A stretch of 64,000 nt of DNA from Aulosira sp. FACHB-615 (GCF_014698045.1 NZ_JACJSE010000008.1:62001-126000); one strand, 5' to 3'; positions 26,679 to 35,863 are shown, counted from the stretch's first letter. Numbers and translations are program-made. The notes: generated by a model not told the origin, from the letters alone.

Positions 26679-27497
26679 ATGCTCAAAAGTCCCCTCCGCT
26701 ATCCTGGAGGTAAATCTAAAGCGATAAAACAGATTATTGAATACTTACCAGATAATTTTTCAGAATTTCGAGAACCTTTTGTTGGCGGTGGTTCTGTATT
26801 CATTTATTTAAAGCAAAAATATCCTGATTTAAAAATTTGGATTAATGATTTAAACCCAGAACTATTCTTATTTTGGAAACTTGCACAATCTGATATATCT
26901 GTATTAGTTGAAGAAATACGCCAAATAAAAAATCAATATACAGATGGTAAGTTATTATTCACAGAACTCACTACCATTGATGTAAAAGAACTATCTGATT
27001 TAGAAAGAGCAATACGTTTTTTTATACTTAACAGAATTACTTTTTCAGGAACTATAGAATCCGGTGGTTTTTCCCAAGAAGCTTTTGATAAAAGATTCAC
27101 TCATTCATCAATAGAACGATTAGAAAAGCTAGAATCTATTTTAACAGCAGATATCAAAATAACTAACTTAGATTATAGTTACCTGTTAAATGAAAAAGGT
27201 GAAAATGTATTTTTATTTTTAGATCCGCCATATTTTAGTGCTACTAAATCTAGACTCTATGGAAAGGATGGAGACTTACACACCTCTTTTGATCATCAGA
27301 GATTTGCTGAAAGCTTAAAACAATGTCACCATCCTTGGCTGATTACTTACGATAATTCTCCGCAAATTCGGGATAATTTTCAATGGGCGAATATTTATGA
27401 GTGGGAATTACAGTATGGGATGAATAATTACAAACAAAATAGTGCTGCGAAAGGGAAAGAATTATTCATTACTAACTATGAAGTAAGCAATAATTGA
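26679..27497 (+). CDS. DNA adenine N6-methyltransferase (D12/Dam class)
   Basis: 272 residues with the D12-class pattern: RYPGGKS near the start (7-13), SAM-binding EPFVGGGSVF (32-41), and catalytic DPPY (182-185) in FLDPPYFSA. The end, AAKGKELFITNY, is also typical. It methylates adenine N6; the site cannot be deduced, though GATC is common in the class. There is no restriction enzyme gene beside it, so it looks like an orphan methylase. GC is lower than in neighbouring housekeeping genes, which may mean transfer. ATG, 63 bases from the divergent cytochrome gene. Confidence 0.88.
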   Translation: MLKSPLRYPGGKSKAIKQIIEYLPDNFSEFREPFVGGGSVFIYLKQKYPDLKIWINDLNPELFLFWKLAQSDISVLVEEIRQIKNQYTDGKLLFTELTTIDVKELSDLERAIRFFILNRITFSGTIESGGFSQEAFDKRFTHSSIERLEKLESILTADIKITNLDYSYLLNEKGENVFLFLDPPYFSATKSRLYGKDGDLHTSFDHQRFAESLKQCHHPWLITYDNSPQIRDNFQWANIYEWELQYGMNNYKQNSAAKGKELFITNYEVSNN

Positions 27498-27540
27498 GAA
27501 ACAAAATTATAAAACTTACATACCACCAAGCTTGTATCCC

Positions 27541-27561
27541 TGTAACCTGTAACCTGTAACC
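27541..27561 (+). repeat. Heptanucleotide tandem repeat TGTAACC x3
   Basis: Three perfect TGTAACC copies followed by TCTCACC, a heptamer short tandem repeat of the kind known in filamentous cyanobacteria. It lies upstream of trpD. Confidence 0.8.
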
Positions 27562-27660
27562 TCTCACCTGCTATATCTGCTCATTTTCCGGTACGATAGC
27601 TGCCATATCGCCTTTTAGAAAGCCTTAGCGATCGCATTTTCATCACTTAAAACCCTAGCT

Positions 27661-28773
27661 ATGACAAGTTCCTCAGAAATTTCTACAAGCTGGTATATTC
27701 TGCTACAGCAATTAATAGACGGTCAATCTTTGACACGCCCCCAAGCTGCGGAATTAATGCAAGGGTGGCTGAGTGAAGCTGTTCCCCCAGAATTATCAGG
27801 AGCAATTTTAACCGCCCTCAATTTTAAAGGCGTTTCCGCCGAAGAATTAACAGGTATGGCTGAAGTCTTACAATCTCAAAGCTTGGGGAGTCGGGAGTCG
27901 GGAGTTGGGAGTGGCAAAGCACTCAGCACTCACACTTCGACTTCGCTCAGTGTACAGCACTCAGCACTCAGCACTATCATAGACACTTGCGGAACTGGCG
28001 GTGATGGTTCATCGACTTTCAACATTTCCACGGCGGTGGCTTTTGTTGTCGCGGCTTATGGTGTCCCTGTAGCCAAACATGGCAATCGTTCCGCCTCTAG
28101 TCTGACGGGTAGCGCGGATGTTTTAGAAGCATTGGGTGTTAACTTAAGCGCACCTAGTGAAAAAGTCCAAGCCGCCTTGCAAGAAGTCGGGATCACCTTT
28201 TTATTTGCCCCCGGTTGGCATCCAGCCTTAAAAGCGGTGGCTCAATTGCGGCGCAATTTGAGGATTCGCACTGTTTTCAACTTACTGGGGCCGTTAGTTA
28301 ATCCCTTGCGTCCGACTGGGCAAGTGGTGGGGTTATTTACACCCAAACTTTTAGAAACTGTGGCTCAAGCCTTACATAATCTGGGCAAACAAAAAGCGAT
28401 CGTTTTACACGGGCGGGAAAGAATTGATGAAGCCAGCCTGGGGGATTTAACTGATTTAGCTGTGTTATCTGATGGCAAAGTGCAGTTAACAACTCTCAAT
28501 CCTCAAGGGGTGGGTGTTACACCTGTGTCTATCAATGCCCTTAAGGGTGGTGATGTCCAGGAAAATGCGGAAATTCTCAAAGCAGTGCTGCAAGGCAAAG
28601 GAACCACAGCACAACAAGATGCTGTAGCCTTAAATGCTTCCTTAGCTCTACAGGTTGCAGGTGTGATCCCGTTGTTAGATCATGCTCAAGGCGTGAGTGT
28701 GGCTAGGGAAATTCTACAGAGCGGGAGTCCGTGGCAGAAGTTGGAGGATCTAGTTCAATTTCTATCGAATTAG
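27661..28773 (+). CDS. trpD: Anthranilate phosphoribosyltransferase TrpD
   Basis: TrpD transfers phosphoribose from PRPP to anthranilate in tryptophan synthesis. Signatures are DTCGTGGDGSSTFNIST (108-124), KHGNRSASSLTGSADVLE and GRERIDEASLGDLTDL. At 370 residues it is longer than the usual 340-350 because of about 30 low-complexity residues (75-105) encoded by heptamer repeats between the helical N-domain and the PRPP loop. The insert keeps the frame. The 3' end overlaps the convergent aspartic protease gene by 71 bases. Confidence 0.94.
   Translation: MTSSSEISTSWYILLQQLIDGQSLTRPQAAELMQGWLSEAVPPELSGAILTALNFKGVSAEELTGMAEVLQSQSLGSRESGVGSGKALSTHTSTSLSVQHSALSTIIDTCGTGGDGSSTFNISTAVAFVVAAYGVPVAKHGNRSASSLTGSADVLEALGVNLSAPSEKVQAALQEVGITFLFAPGWHPALKAVAQLRRNLRIRTVFNLLGPLVNPLRPTGQVVGLFTPKLLETVAQALHNLGKQKAIVLHGRERIDEASLGDLTDLAVLSDGKVQLTTLNPQGVGVTPVSINALKGGDVQENAEILKAVLQGKGTTAQQDAVALNASLALQVAGVIPLLDHAQGVSVAREILQSGSPWQKLEDLVQFLSN
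27885..27975 (+). repeat. Heptamer tandem repeats inside trpD
   Basis: Four copies of xGGGAGT (27885-27912) and three perfect CAGCACT copies (27955-27975), plus one CAGCACT at 27924, form a 91-base block. Outside genes such units are ordinary; here they are read in frame as residues about 75-105 of TrpD. Confidence 0.85.
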
Positions 28774-29746
28774 CTTCAGAATGCGATTGGGGACGGAATT
28801 CTACAACATTGCGCTTAATGGTGACATCGTAATTACCAAAAAAGTCATGTCCCAATAAGCCAGTTTCTAAATCTGTCCCAGCGATCGCTACTGGCACTCG
28901 ATTCACCCTCACCCCGCTAACTGCCATCGAATCAACATAACCCACCGGAAATTCTACGGCTCTAGAACTCGCAGTATTCGCCTTGGCTTTGCCCACAGGT
29001 ATAATACCTAACACATTCGCCATCTCCTGGGTAATCACAGTGCCACTGGCTCCTGTATCTACGATCATGTCGAATTTCTGCTGACCATTAAAAGTGACTT
29101 CCACAATCGGCGTACCACCCACGCGGCGTTTAATCGGCGCAACAAACACATTTTTTTCCCGTGGCAGAATTTCTGTTGAGGAAAAAACGCGCTGTTCTGG
29201 CTGTTGTCTGGTTGGGACAGTTTGTTGTGGCACAAATTTAGCCACAGTTTTTGGCGAGGGAACTGCCACGACTACGTTTTGATTGTCAGCTGATGGCTGT
29301 GGCAAATTCGGATTCGCCTTTTGCCGCGCATACGTTACCTTACGCTGGTATTCGACAATTTTGCCTTGAGCCGACACATAATCAGGACTTTGGCGGCTGA
29401 CTTGTTCCATGAGAGCGATCGCCTCTTGAAACTGATGTACCACCAAATTCCAATCTTGAATTGATTGAGCCGATTGGCTGATAGCTACAGCTCCTGCGGC
29501 TTTGTCTAGTCCCAACTGAAAAGTATCGGGTTCAAGCGCCGACGGCGGCAATGCTGCTGATTTTGGGCTGGTGACTGGGGCTGTTGATGCAACAGGTGGT
29601 GTCACTGATGAATTGTCAGTGACCACAGATTGTTGATTACTAACAGTCTCAGTAGTCTGTTGGTCTTCACTACAGGCAACGCCCAACACAGCTAAAGCAC
29701 TTGCGAGAAAAATCGGGGCTGTACGAGATAAAAAAGACTGAAGCAT
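28703..29746 (-). CDS. Lipoprotein-like retropepsin-type aspartic protease
   Basis: The N-terminus has a lipoprotein-like signal with lipobox ALAVLGVAC (Cys about 25), then a Thr/Ser/Pro-rich linker. A helical segment (about 75-135) precedes a clan AA protease domain (about 205-325) with FDMIVDTGASGTVIT holding the catalytic Asp, and LLGHDFFGNYDVTI. Single-domain forms work as dimers. It is probably anchored in the membrane, facing the periplasm. The last 23 codons overlap the end of trpD on the other strand, so the C-terminal SATDSRSVEFP is dictated by trpD sequence. Confidence 0.82.
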   Translation of the reverse strand: MLQSFLSRTAPIFLASALAVLGVACSEDQQTTETVSNQQSVVTDNSSVTPPVASTAPVTSPKSAALPPSALEPDTFQLGLDKAAGAVAISQSAQSIQDWNLVVHQFQEAIALMEQVSRQSPDYVSAQGKIVEYQRKVTYARQKANPNLPQPSADNQNVVVAVPSPKTVAKFVPQQTVPTRQQPEQRVFSSTEILPREKNVFVAPIKRRVGGTPIVEVTFNGQQKFDMIVDTGASGTVITQEMANVLGIIPVGKAKANTASSRAVEFPVGYVDSMAVSGVRVNRVPVAIAGTDLETGLLGHDFFGNYDVTIKRNVVEFRPQSHSEANSIEIELDPPTSATDSRSVEFP

Positions 29747-29821
29747 AATTGATATCTATTTTACCTAGCCAAACAACTGCAAAACTACTCCTGCCACCGA
29801 ATCACCCTGGGAAAATAATTC

Positions 29822-29970
29822 AGAATTATGAAGTATGAATTATGAAGTATGAAGTGTCAGACTTTGCATTTGATGATTTACACTTTTTTAGGATGAAGAC
29901 GCAGTGTCGAAGTAAAAATCTCAAATTTCAGACTTAATACTTCAGACTTCTTACTTCAAACTTCTTACTT
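29822..29970. repeat. TATGAAGTATGAAGT repeat with inverse copies
   Basis: AATTATGAAGTATG is tandemly doubled (29824-29851), and further right CAGACTTAATACTTCAGACTTC is a rough inverse. The same unit forms the perfect hairpin at 46103-46146. It fills the space before carA. Confidence 0.55.
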
Positions 29971-29993
29971 ACCCCATCCCTAATCTATCGCCT

Positions 29994-31142
29994 ATGTCCC
30001 TGTCTGACGCAATACCCGCTTTACTTGTCTTGGCAGATGGCACTGCTTACCGTGGTTGGTCTTTCGGTGCGACGGGAACCACAATCGGGGAAGTGGTGTT
30101 TAACACTGGCATGACTGGCTATCAAGAAGTTTTGACTGACCCTAGTTACTGCGGTCAAATTGTCATTTTTACCTATCCTGAATTGGGCAACACAGGCGTT
30201 AATCCTGAAGATGAAGAATCATTGCGGCCGCAAGTGCAAGGTGCGATCGCTCGCAATATTTGTCATAAACCGAGTAACTGGCGATCGACCCAATCTTTAC
30301 CCGACTACCTCAAACAAAATCAAATTCCCGGTATCTACGGCATTGATACCCGCGCTCTCACCCGCAAAATTCGGATGTTCGGCGCAATGAATGGTGGAAT
30401 TTCTACAGAAATTTTGGATGAAGCCGAACTGCTAGAACAAGTCCAAGCATTTCCCAATATGGCTGGCTTGAATCTCGTCAAGGAAGTCAGCACACCCCAA
30501 GTTTATGAATGGTCAGAACCCACTATTCCCGAATGGGAATTTAATCCCGAAAACATTACTAATGGCGAAGAAACATTTACAGTTGTCGCCATTGACTTTG
30601 GGGTGAAGCGCAATATCTTGCGGCGATTGGCTAGTTATGGTTGTCGCGTGATTGTTGTCCCAGTCAACACACCCGCCGCAGAAATTCTCAGCTACAACCC
30701 AGATGGCATCTTTCTTTCCAACGGCCCTGGCGATCCCTCTGCCGTTACAGAAGGAATTGAAACCGTCAAAACCCTATTAGAAAGCCAAAAACCTATGTTT
30801 GGTATTTGTATGGGACACCAAATTTTAGGTCACGCCCTGGGTGCAGAAACCTTTAAACTTAAATTTGGCCATCGGGGGTTAAATCAGCCTGCGGGTTTAC
30901 AACGGCGGATCGAAATCACCAGCCAAAATCACAGTTTTGCCATTAACCCAGATACTTTACCTCAAACATTGGTTGAGATCAGCCACCTCAACTTAAACGA
31001 TCGCACTGTTGCTGGTGTCCGCCATAAATCTTTGCCCATCTTCTCGGTACAGTATCACCCCGAAGCCAGCCCCGGCCCCCATGATGCTGATTATCTATTT
31101 GAGCAATTTGTCCAAGCAATGCGATCACTACGCACAGTTTAA
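29994..31142 (+). CDS. carA: Carbamoyl-phosphate synthase small (glutaminase) subunit CarA
   Basis: CarA releases ammonia from glutamine for CarB, feeding arginine and pyrimidine synthesis. It is 382 residues with a CPSase N-domain (TGMTGYQEVLTDPSY) and a class I amidotransferase domain; catalytic Cys272 (GICMGHQILG), His355 and Glu357 (YHPEASPGP). carB is not adjacent. ATG at 29994; no clear Shine-Dalgarno. The unit may end at the STAS gene, 132 bases downstream. Confidence 0.96.
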   Translation: MSLSDAIPALLVLADGTAYRGWSFGATGTTIGEVVFNTGMTGYQEVLTDPSYCGQIVIFTYPELGNTGVNPEDEESLRPQVQGAIARNICHKPSNWRSTQSLPDYLKQNQIPGIYGIDTRALTRKIRMFGAMNGGISTEILDEAELLEQVQAFPNMAGLNLVKEVSTPQVYEWSEPTIPEWEFNPENITNGEETFTVVAIDFGVKRNILRRLASYGCRVIVVPVNTPAAEILSYNPDGIFLSNGPGDPSAVTEGIETVKTLLESQKPMFGICMGHQILGHALGAETFKLKFGHRGLNQPAGLQRRIEITSQNHSFAINPDTLPQTLVEISHLNLNDRTVAGVRHKSLPIFSVQYHPEASPGPHDADYLFEQFVQAMRSLRTV

Positions 31143-31274
31143 TGGTGAGGTTAAGTAAAAATATAAAAAGTGCTAGATGGGATCTGTAAAAATTAAAAGT
31201 TAAAAGGCAAAAGTCAAAAAACTTTTACTTTTTACGTTGCCTAAACTCTGCTATCTCAGCAGGTTGTAGACAAT

Positions 31275-31697
31275 GTGCATAAAAACCATCTATACTTGAG
31301 CGTTCACTTTAATTATGAGGAGGGAATTATTGCTGAGCCACTTAATCTAACCGTAAGCCTCAGAGGCACTCGTGAAATCCGGGATAACTGTCAGCTATTC
31401 CGCCTCACAGGTTTGTTAGATGCCTTTTCTGAACCGACATTTCGCAAGGTACTAGGCGGCAAAATTGACGAGGGGCCAAAGCACATTATTCTGGATCTCT
31501 CTCAAATTGACTTTGTTGATAGCTCTGGCTTGGGAGCCTTGGTACAGCTAGCCAAGCAGGCTCAAAACGCTGAAGGCACCTTGCAAATTGTTACAAATGC
31601 CCGTGTCACCCAAACAGTCAAACTTGTTCGCTTAGAGAAGTTTCTCTCTCTGCAAGCCACAGTGGACGCGGCTCTCGAAAATATCAAAGGGTCTTGA
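31275..31697 (+). CDS. STAS-domain anti-sigma factor antagonist
   Basis: The STAS core runs from LTVSLRGTREIRDNCQLFRL to the end. The phosphorylatable serine region is IDFVDSSGLGALVQLA. Such proteins bind anti-sigma kinases or act in partner switching. The start is unclear: the first in-frame start codon is GTG 31275, but a strong GAGGAGGG (31317-31324) lies inside the frame just before ATT-ATT-GCT-GAG, suggesting an ATT start at 31329. No kinase or phosphatase partner is adjacent. Hairpin terminator follows. Confidence 0.85.
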   Translation: MHKNHLYLSVHFNYEEGIIAEPLNLTVSLRGTREIRDNCQLFRLTGLLDAFSEPTFRKVLGGKIDEGPKHIILDLSQIDFVDSSGLGALVQLAKQAQNAEGTLQIVTNARVTQTVKLVRLEKFLSLQATVDAALENIKGS

Positions 31698-31720
31698 TAG
31701 TTTGACTGGGGGTGAAATTC

Positions 31721-31756
31721 AGCTATCCGATAGTTTATCTGGATAGCTTAATTTTT
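31721..31756 (+). terminator. Rho-independent terminator after the STAS gene
   Basis: AGCTATCC (31721-31728) pairs with GGATAGCT (31741-31748), followed by TAATTTTTA. A second 9-bp hairpin, ACCTCTCTC/GAGAGAGGT, is at 31774-31796. Confidence 0.7.
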
Positions 31757-31860
31757 ATCAAAACTGGACGCTAACCTCTCTCCTCGTGAGAGAGGTATCA
31801 AAGCCAGCCATTTTGATTGAAATCTACAAAACTGACATATTTCATAAATCCTTTTATCGC

Positions 31861-31926
31861 AAAAAGGGTGTAGGTTGTATTTGTGCAAAACCCTTATACC
31901 CTTACACCCCCACACCCCTACACCCA
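31861..31926. repeat. GGGTGTAGG / CCTACACCC inverted repeat
   Basis: AAAAGGGTGTAGG at the left faces several CCCTTACACCCCCACACCCC and CTACACCC units at the right. Same family as at 4839, 6446, 11059 and 61206. Confidence 0.6.
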
Positions 31927-32098
31927 GCCTCAACCATTCCTCTTCTTAAGAAATTCCAACTCCAGTAGAAAATCTCCCCTAAAAAGATAGAATTAATTGG
32001 GTAATCCTGATAGTATAGATTGTGCTACGTAAGATATTTTAAATATATTCAAGAAAAATTAATCGTCTAAAAGTATTCTGTTAAGGAATGATAAATTT

Positions 32099-32584
32099 GT
32101 GGACTCCGAGGAGGAAGAACCAATAGATAGACAAGATGAACCTCCTACATCTGATGATTTATCTTGGGTGCAAGCCTGTCTAGCCAGCAATGTACAACTA
32201 CACCAAACAATTTCCCCAAGCCAAGTGCAGCAAATTTCTCCGGCTGCTCTTGCTTATGTAGGAGATGCAATCTATGAGCTTTATGCTAGAATGTTCTATC
32301 TATTGCCATTACAACGGCTAGAAACTTATCACCGTTTGGTAGTGGCTCAGGTGAGAGCAGAAACACAAGCCCTACATTTGCGATCGCTGATTCCTCATCT
32401 GAGGGAAGCCGAACTAGAAATTGTCCGCAGAGGACGTAACGCCTCGACCGGACGGCCTAAACGCCTTGCTCCCGAAATTTATCAACAAGCAACTAGCTTA
32501 GAAACTTTGATTGGTTACTTGTATCTTACCGATATCCCACGCTTAACCGAATTGTTGCAAAAACTTCATCTCGAACAAGAGTGA
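32099..32584 (+). CDS. mrnC: Mini-ribonuclease III (MrnC)
   Basis: An RNase III catalytic domain without an RNA-binding domain, used in 23S rRNA 3' maturation. The core begins at SPAALAYVGDAIYELYAR, with the acidic residue of the signature, and continues through RAETQALHLRSLIP and RRGRNA. There is an acidic N-terminal extension of about 30 residues (DSEEEEPIDRQDE). GTG start at 32099 with AAGGA 16 bases upstream. rlmB, 96 bases downstream, modifies the same rRNA, so the two probably form one unit. Confidence 0.92.
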   Translation: MDSEEEEPIDRQDEPPTSDDLSWVQACLASNVQLHQTISPSQVQQISPAALAYVGDAIYELYARMFYLLPLQRLETYHRLVVAQVRAETQALHLRSLIPHLREAELEIVRRGRNASTGRPKRLAPEIYQQATSLETLIGYLYLTDIPRLTELLQKLHLEQE

Positions 32585-32680
32585 GACATTTCACCTGAGC
32601 ATTCAAAAATTGGTGTGTTCGGTTCAGCACCTTTAAATATTCAGGATGCCTACTTATAAGCTCATACATAGAAACTCATT

Positions 32681-33658
32681 ATGACTAGCAAACCCAAAAA
32701 GCTCCAGACATCTGGTGAACCCAATCGTGGGCGGACTGTGAAAATTAAAGGCAAGCGTTTTAGTGGTAGTCCAATTCGGAAAGCCAAACCAGGAGAGCGT
32801 GAAAACCACGCCACACCAAGCAATTCCTCGGCAAATCATCAGTTTTCTTATCAATCTCCCATTCTCAAGAAAACAGAAGATAACGAAAATGATTTAATCT
32901 ACGGTCGTCATCCAGTTTTGAGTGCTTTAGAAAGTCAACGGGAACTCAATCGTGTGTGGGTAACAGCCCGGTTACGCTACGATCCCCGATTTCACAATTT
33001 GCTACTACAAGCAAAAGAAAATGGCACAGTTATCGATGAAGTAGAACCCAAGCGTCTTGACCAAATTACCGAAGGCGCTAATCACCAAGGAATAGCAGCC
33101 CAAATCGCCCCCTATTCCTACCTAGAATTACCAGACTTAGTTGCTCAAGCTAAATCTGCTGTCAATGATCCCGTGATTGTTGTCGCTGAGGGGATCACCG
33201 ACCCACATAACTTGGGAGCAATCATCCGCACTGCGGAAGCAATTGGCGCTCAAGGTTTGGTTATCCCCCAAAGAAGAGCCGTAGGGATCACTTCAACAGT
33301 CGTCAAAGTTGCCGCCGGCGCTTTAGAAAACTTTGCAGTATCAAGAGTAATTAACCTCAGCCGCGCTTTAGAAGAACTCAAAGAAGCTGGTTTTTGGATT
33401 TATGGTACCGCCGCTACAGGAAGCGAACCCATACATACAATACGTTTTAGCGGGCCTATAGTTTTAGTCATCGGCTCCGAAGGCGAAGGATTAAGCATGT
33501 TAACTCAACGTGCATGTGATGTTTTGGTGTCAATTCCCTTACAAGGAAAAACCCCTAGTTTAAATGCCTCTGTTGCTGCTGGGATGGCACTTTACGAGGT
33601 TTATCGCCAACGTTCTTTGAACACTTTGTATCTAAATAAGTTACCAAAACCTCTTTGA
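32681..33658 (+). CDS. rlmB: 23S rRNA 2'-O-ribose methyltransferase, RlmB/TrmH (SpoU) family
   Basis: A basic N-terminal tail (1-65) precedes the substrate-binding domain (IYGRHPVLSALES, about 73-140) and the knotted SPOUT domain with motif 1 ITDPHNLGAIIRTAEA, motif 2 VLVIGSEGEGLS and motif 3 IPLQGKTPSLNASVA. The expected target is Gm2251 of 23S rRNA; paralogous TrmH-type enzymes cannot be excluded from sequence. Follows mrnC on the same strand. Confidence 0.92.
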   Translation: MTSKPKKLQTSGEPNRGRTVKIKGKRFSGSPIRKAKPGERENHATPSNSSANHQFSYQSPILKKTEDNENDLIYGRHPVLSALESQRELNRVWVTARLRYDPRFHNLLLQAKENGTVIDEVEPKRLDQITEGANHQGIAAQIAPYSYLELPDLVAQAKSAVNDPVIVVAEGITDPHNLGAIIRTAEAIGAQGLVIPQRRAVGITSTVVKVAAGALENFAVSRVINLSRALEELKEAGFWIYGTAATGSEPIHTIRFSGPIVLVIGSEGEGLSMLTQRACDVLVSIPLQGKTPSLNASVAAGMALYEVYRQRSLNTLYLNKLPKPL

Positions 33659-33754
33659 AAAAAAAGAGCAAAAGAGTATAAAGAAATGTAAAGCAACCAC
33701 AATCACAACGTAGTATCTAACAACTACTACCAGATTGATCAATCAGCAACTACC

Positions 33755-34057
33755 ATGAAAACCATCGGGTACGACATGAAAGAAGCTTTAATCAACACAT
33801 TTAATAGTCTCGGATTAGCGTGGTGGGTGGAAATAGTAACACAAAACCCCCGTTGCACTTACTACTTTGGGCCATTTCTCACTTCTGCTGATGCCAAATT
33901 AGCCTTAAAAGGCTATGTGGAAGATTTAGAACTGGAAGGGGCGCAAGGAATACAAGTGAATGTCAAACGCTGCAAGCCAGATAATTTGACAATTGCCGAC
34001 GACCTGGGGGAACGGATTGACCGCAAAGTAAAGCCTGCCTTTAGCGGTCAGATTTAA
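33755..34057 (+). CDS. DUF1816 protein
   Basis: 100 residues typical of this cyanobacterial family: LGLAWWVEIVTQNPRCTYYFGPF is the hallmark, followed by DAKLALKGYVEDLELEGA. Several such proteins respond to nitrogen or light in cyanobacteria, and the domain resembles the CpcD-like linker fold; function here is unknown. ATG start, with a second possible ATG at codon 8. 97 bases after rlmB. Confidence 0.85.
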   Translation: MKTIGYDMKEALINTFNSLGLAWWVEIVTQNPRCTYYFGPFLTSADAKLALKGYVEDLELEGAQGIQVNVKRCKPDNLTIADDLGERIDRKVKPAFSGQI

Positions 34058-34117
34058 TTCAGGCAATTAATTTGGGATTTTGGATGTTAGATTAACTTGC
34101 AATCCAAAATCGCAAAT

Positions 34118-34957
34118 CTAAAATCTAAAATTTTCTTGGTGCGCTTCTAACCAGTGGTCGATGTCGCTCAGTACTTGATGCGGAATTTCCCACGGGAAAA
34201 GATGTGCGGTGTCGGGGTAACATTGCCACTGACTATTTTTGAGATGTCTAGCGGTTTCTAAACTAGATTCGGCTGTGATGTGGCGGTCTTGAGCGCCTGC
34301 TAGTACTAGGCTAGGGCAATTAACTTGCTCTAGTTCTGCTAGACGATTGTATCGAGAGCGCAAAGCATTGGATAAAGCACGAGTCGCAGCAGGTGAGGTT
34401 TGTAAATAAGCTGGGACTGCTGCTTGGGCAATGTATTTATAGGCAGTGGCATTATGCTGCTGAATCAGGTAACGAAACAGCGATCGCTTACCAAATGTAT
34501 CAATATTCCATTGCCAACTAGGCTTAATTAAATTTAACAAAGCTGCAATGCCTGTATACAAGTTATCCTGCCAAGTAATCGGCGGATGACTACCATAAGG
34601 TCTAGCGGCTGTGGCTATCAAAATTAGCCCCGTGACACGCTCTGGCATCTTAAAAGCTAATTCCATCGCTAAAATTCCACCTAGTGACCAACCCAATATC
34701 AAGCATTTTTCAATGGCAAAGCGGTCTAAAAGGGCTTCTAGGTCAGTTAAATGGTCGGTCATGGCAAAATTACCTTGATAGCGGCTTTTGCCATAACCAC
34801 GCAAATCTGGAGCGAAAGTTTGAAAGCGTTGAGATAAGTGATTAGTAAATACAGAAAGACTACGACCAGAACCAGGATGACCATGTATTGCTAAAATTGG
34901 AAATCCTTGACCTTGAACGTAGGTGTTAAGGCTGACAGTACCCACAGTTGGAACCAT
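34118..34957 (-). CDS. Alpha/beta-fold hydrolase
   Basis: 279 residues. The oxyanion region is AIHGHPGSGRSLS, the nucleophile elbow GWSLGG (catalytic Ser), the acid likely in AGAQDRHITAE, and the catalytic His in YPDTAHLFPWE near the end. A cap domain of about 70 residues (about 130-195) lies between. The class includes esterases, haloalkane-type and lactone hydrolases; substrate unknown. Confidence 0.87.
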   Translation of the reverse strand: MVPTVGTVSLNTYVQGQGFPILAIHGHPGSGRSLSVFTNHLSQRFQTFAPDLRGYGKSRYQGNFAMTDHLTDLEALLDRFAIEKCLILGWSLGGILAMELAFKMPERVTGLILIATAARPYGSHPPITWQDNLYTGIAALLNLIKPSWQWNIDTFGKRSLFRYLIQQHNATAYKYIAQAAVPAYLQTSPAATRALSNALRSRYNRLAELEQVNCPSLVLAGAQDRHITAESSLETARHLKNSQWQCYPDTAHLFPWEIPHQVLSDIDHWLEAHQENFRF

Positions 34958-35148
34958 GTAATTTGAGAGTAAAAATTCAGAAGTCAGAATCTAGAATGAT
35001 TAATATATATTGAAGGAAGAAATCAATCTTCGCCTACCTTTGTATATTGATCAACGGCTTAATTGAGCAGCAATTGAACGACTCCAAATCAACACAGAAA
35101 CATCAGTTCTAATGATTTGTTATAGCCTTTCTGAATGCGGCTGGAAAT

Positions 35149-35664
35149 CTAGTCTGGTGGTAAACTGATTTTGCCGTTATTATAGTTCTCCCACAATTCA
35201 AATCCCATTTTGAACCTTTGTTTAGAAGTATCCATATATGCTTTAACTTCAGACTGCAACAACTTTTTCATCACAGGTTGCTTTGATAAATTTAACAATT
35301 TCTTTAATTCATCTTCCGAAAAATCAGCTTCCAATCTTGCTGCATAGGCATCTTTGAAGTATCTCCAACCGATTTCTCGTACAAACATCTTCCTAAACCT
35401 TGTATAAAGCTTAAAATCGTCGCCCTTACCTATTAACGTGCCAATCAAGTGGTCAAAATGCAGATCGTATCTTTGTGCAATTCCTATCTCTAGTAGTACC
35501 TCAGTTGCTAATTTATACTTGGAGGTTGCTTTGGGAGGTGTTTTTGATTGGTATTCAACTAAAGGGAGTTGTTGAGAATTCGCTACATATACCGTGAAGA
35601 AGGTAAAGCAGACGATAAGCAACAATCCGAGAAACCTTGAAAATTTTAACTTTACTTTGAACAT
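35149..35664 (-). CDS. DUF2059-like exported protein
   Basis: An N-terminal signal or anchor (RFLGLLLIVCFTFFTVYVA, about 10-28) precedes a helical domain. The stretch LEADFSEDELKKLLNLSKQPVMKKLLQ, given here only by its features (acidic residues, then a Leu-Ser-Lys-Gln-Pro turn at about 115-140), is the DUF2059 hallmark. Function unknown; periplasmic location inferred. The adjoining caspase-like gene also encodes an exported protein. Confidence 0.65.
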   Translation of the reverse strand: MFKVKLKFSRFLGLLLIVCFTFFTVYVANSQQLPLVEYQSKTPPKATSKYKLATEVLLEIGIAQRYDLHFDHLIGTLIGKGDDFKLYTRFRKMFVREIGWRYFKDAYAARLEADFSEDELKKLLNLSKQPVMKKLLQSEVKAYMDTSKQRFKMGFELWENYNNGKISLPPD

Positions 35665-35863
35665 AGGAATTGAATTACCTGAAATTCGATATAAAATTAC
35701 GCCAAAAGTCTAATCCATACTGCGGCTCAATTATCCTGTTATATTATGTTTTTTGTACATGAACCTGACCACTTGTGGTTGCCTAATTTTGGCTAAAAAC
35801 TGACAATTTTAATGGATGTATCGGTTTGGCATAAATATTTATTGTACTGTCAGACTTCAGATT

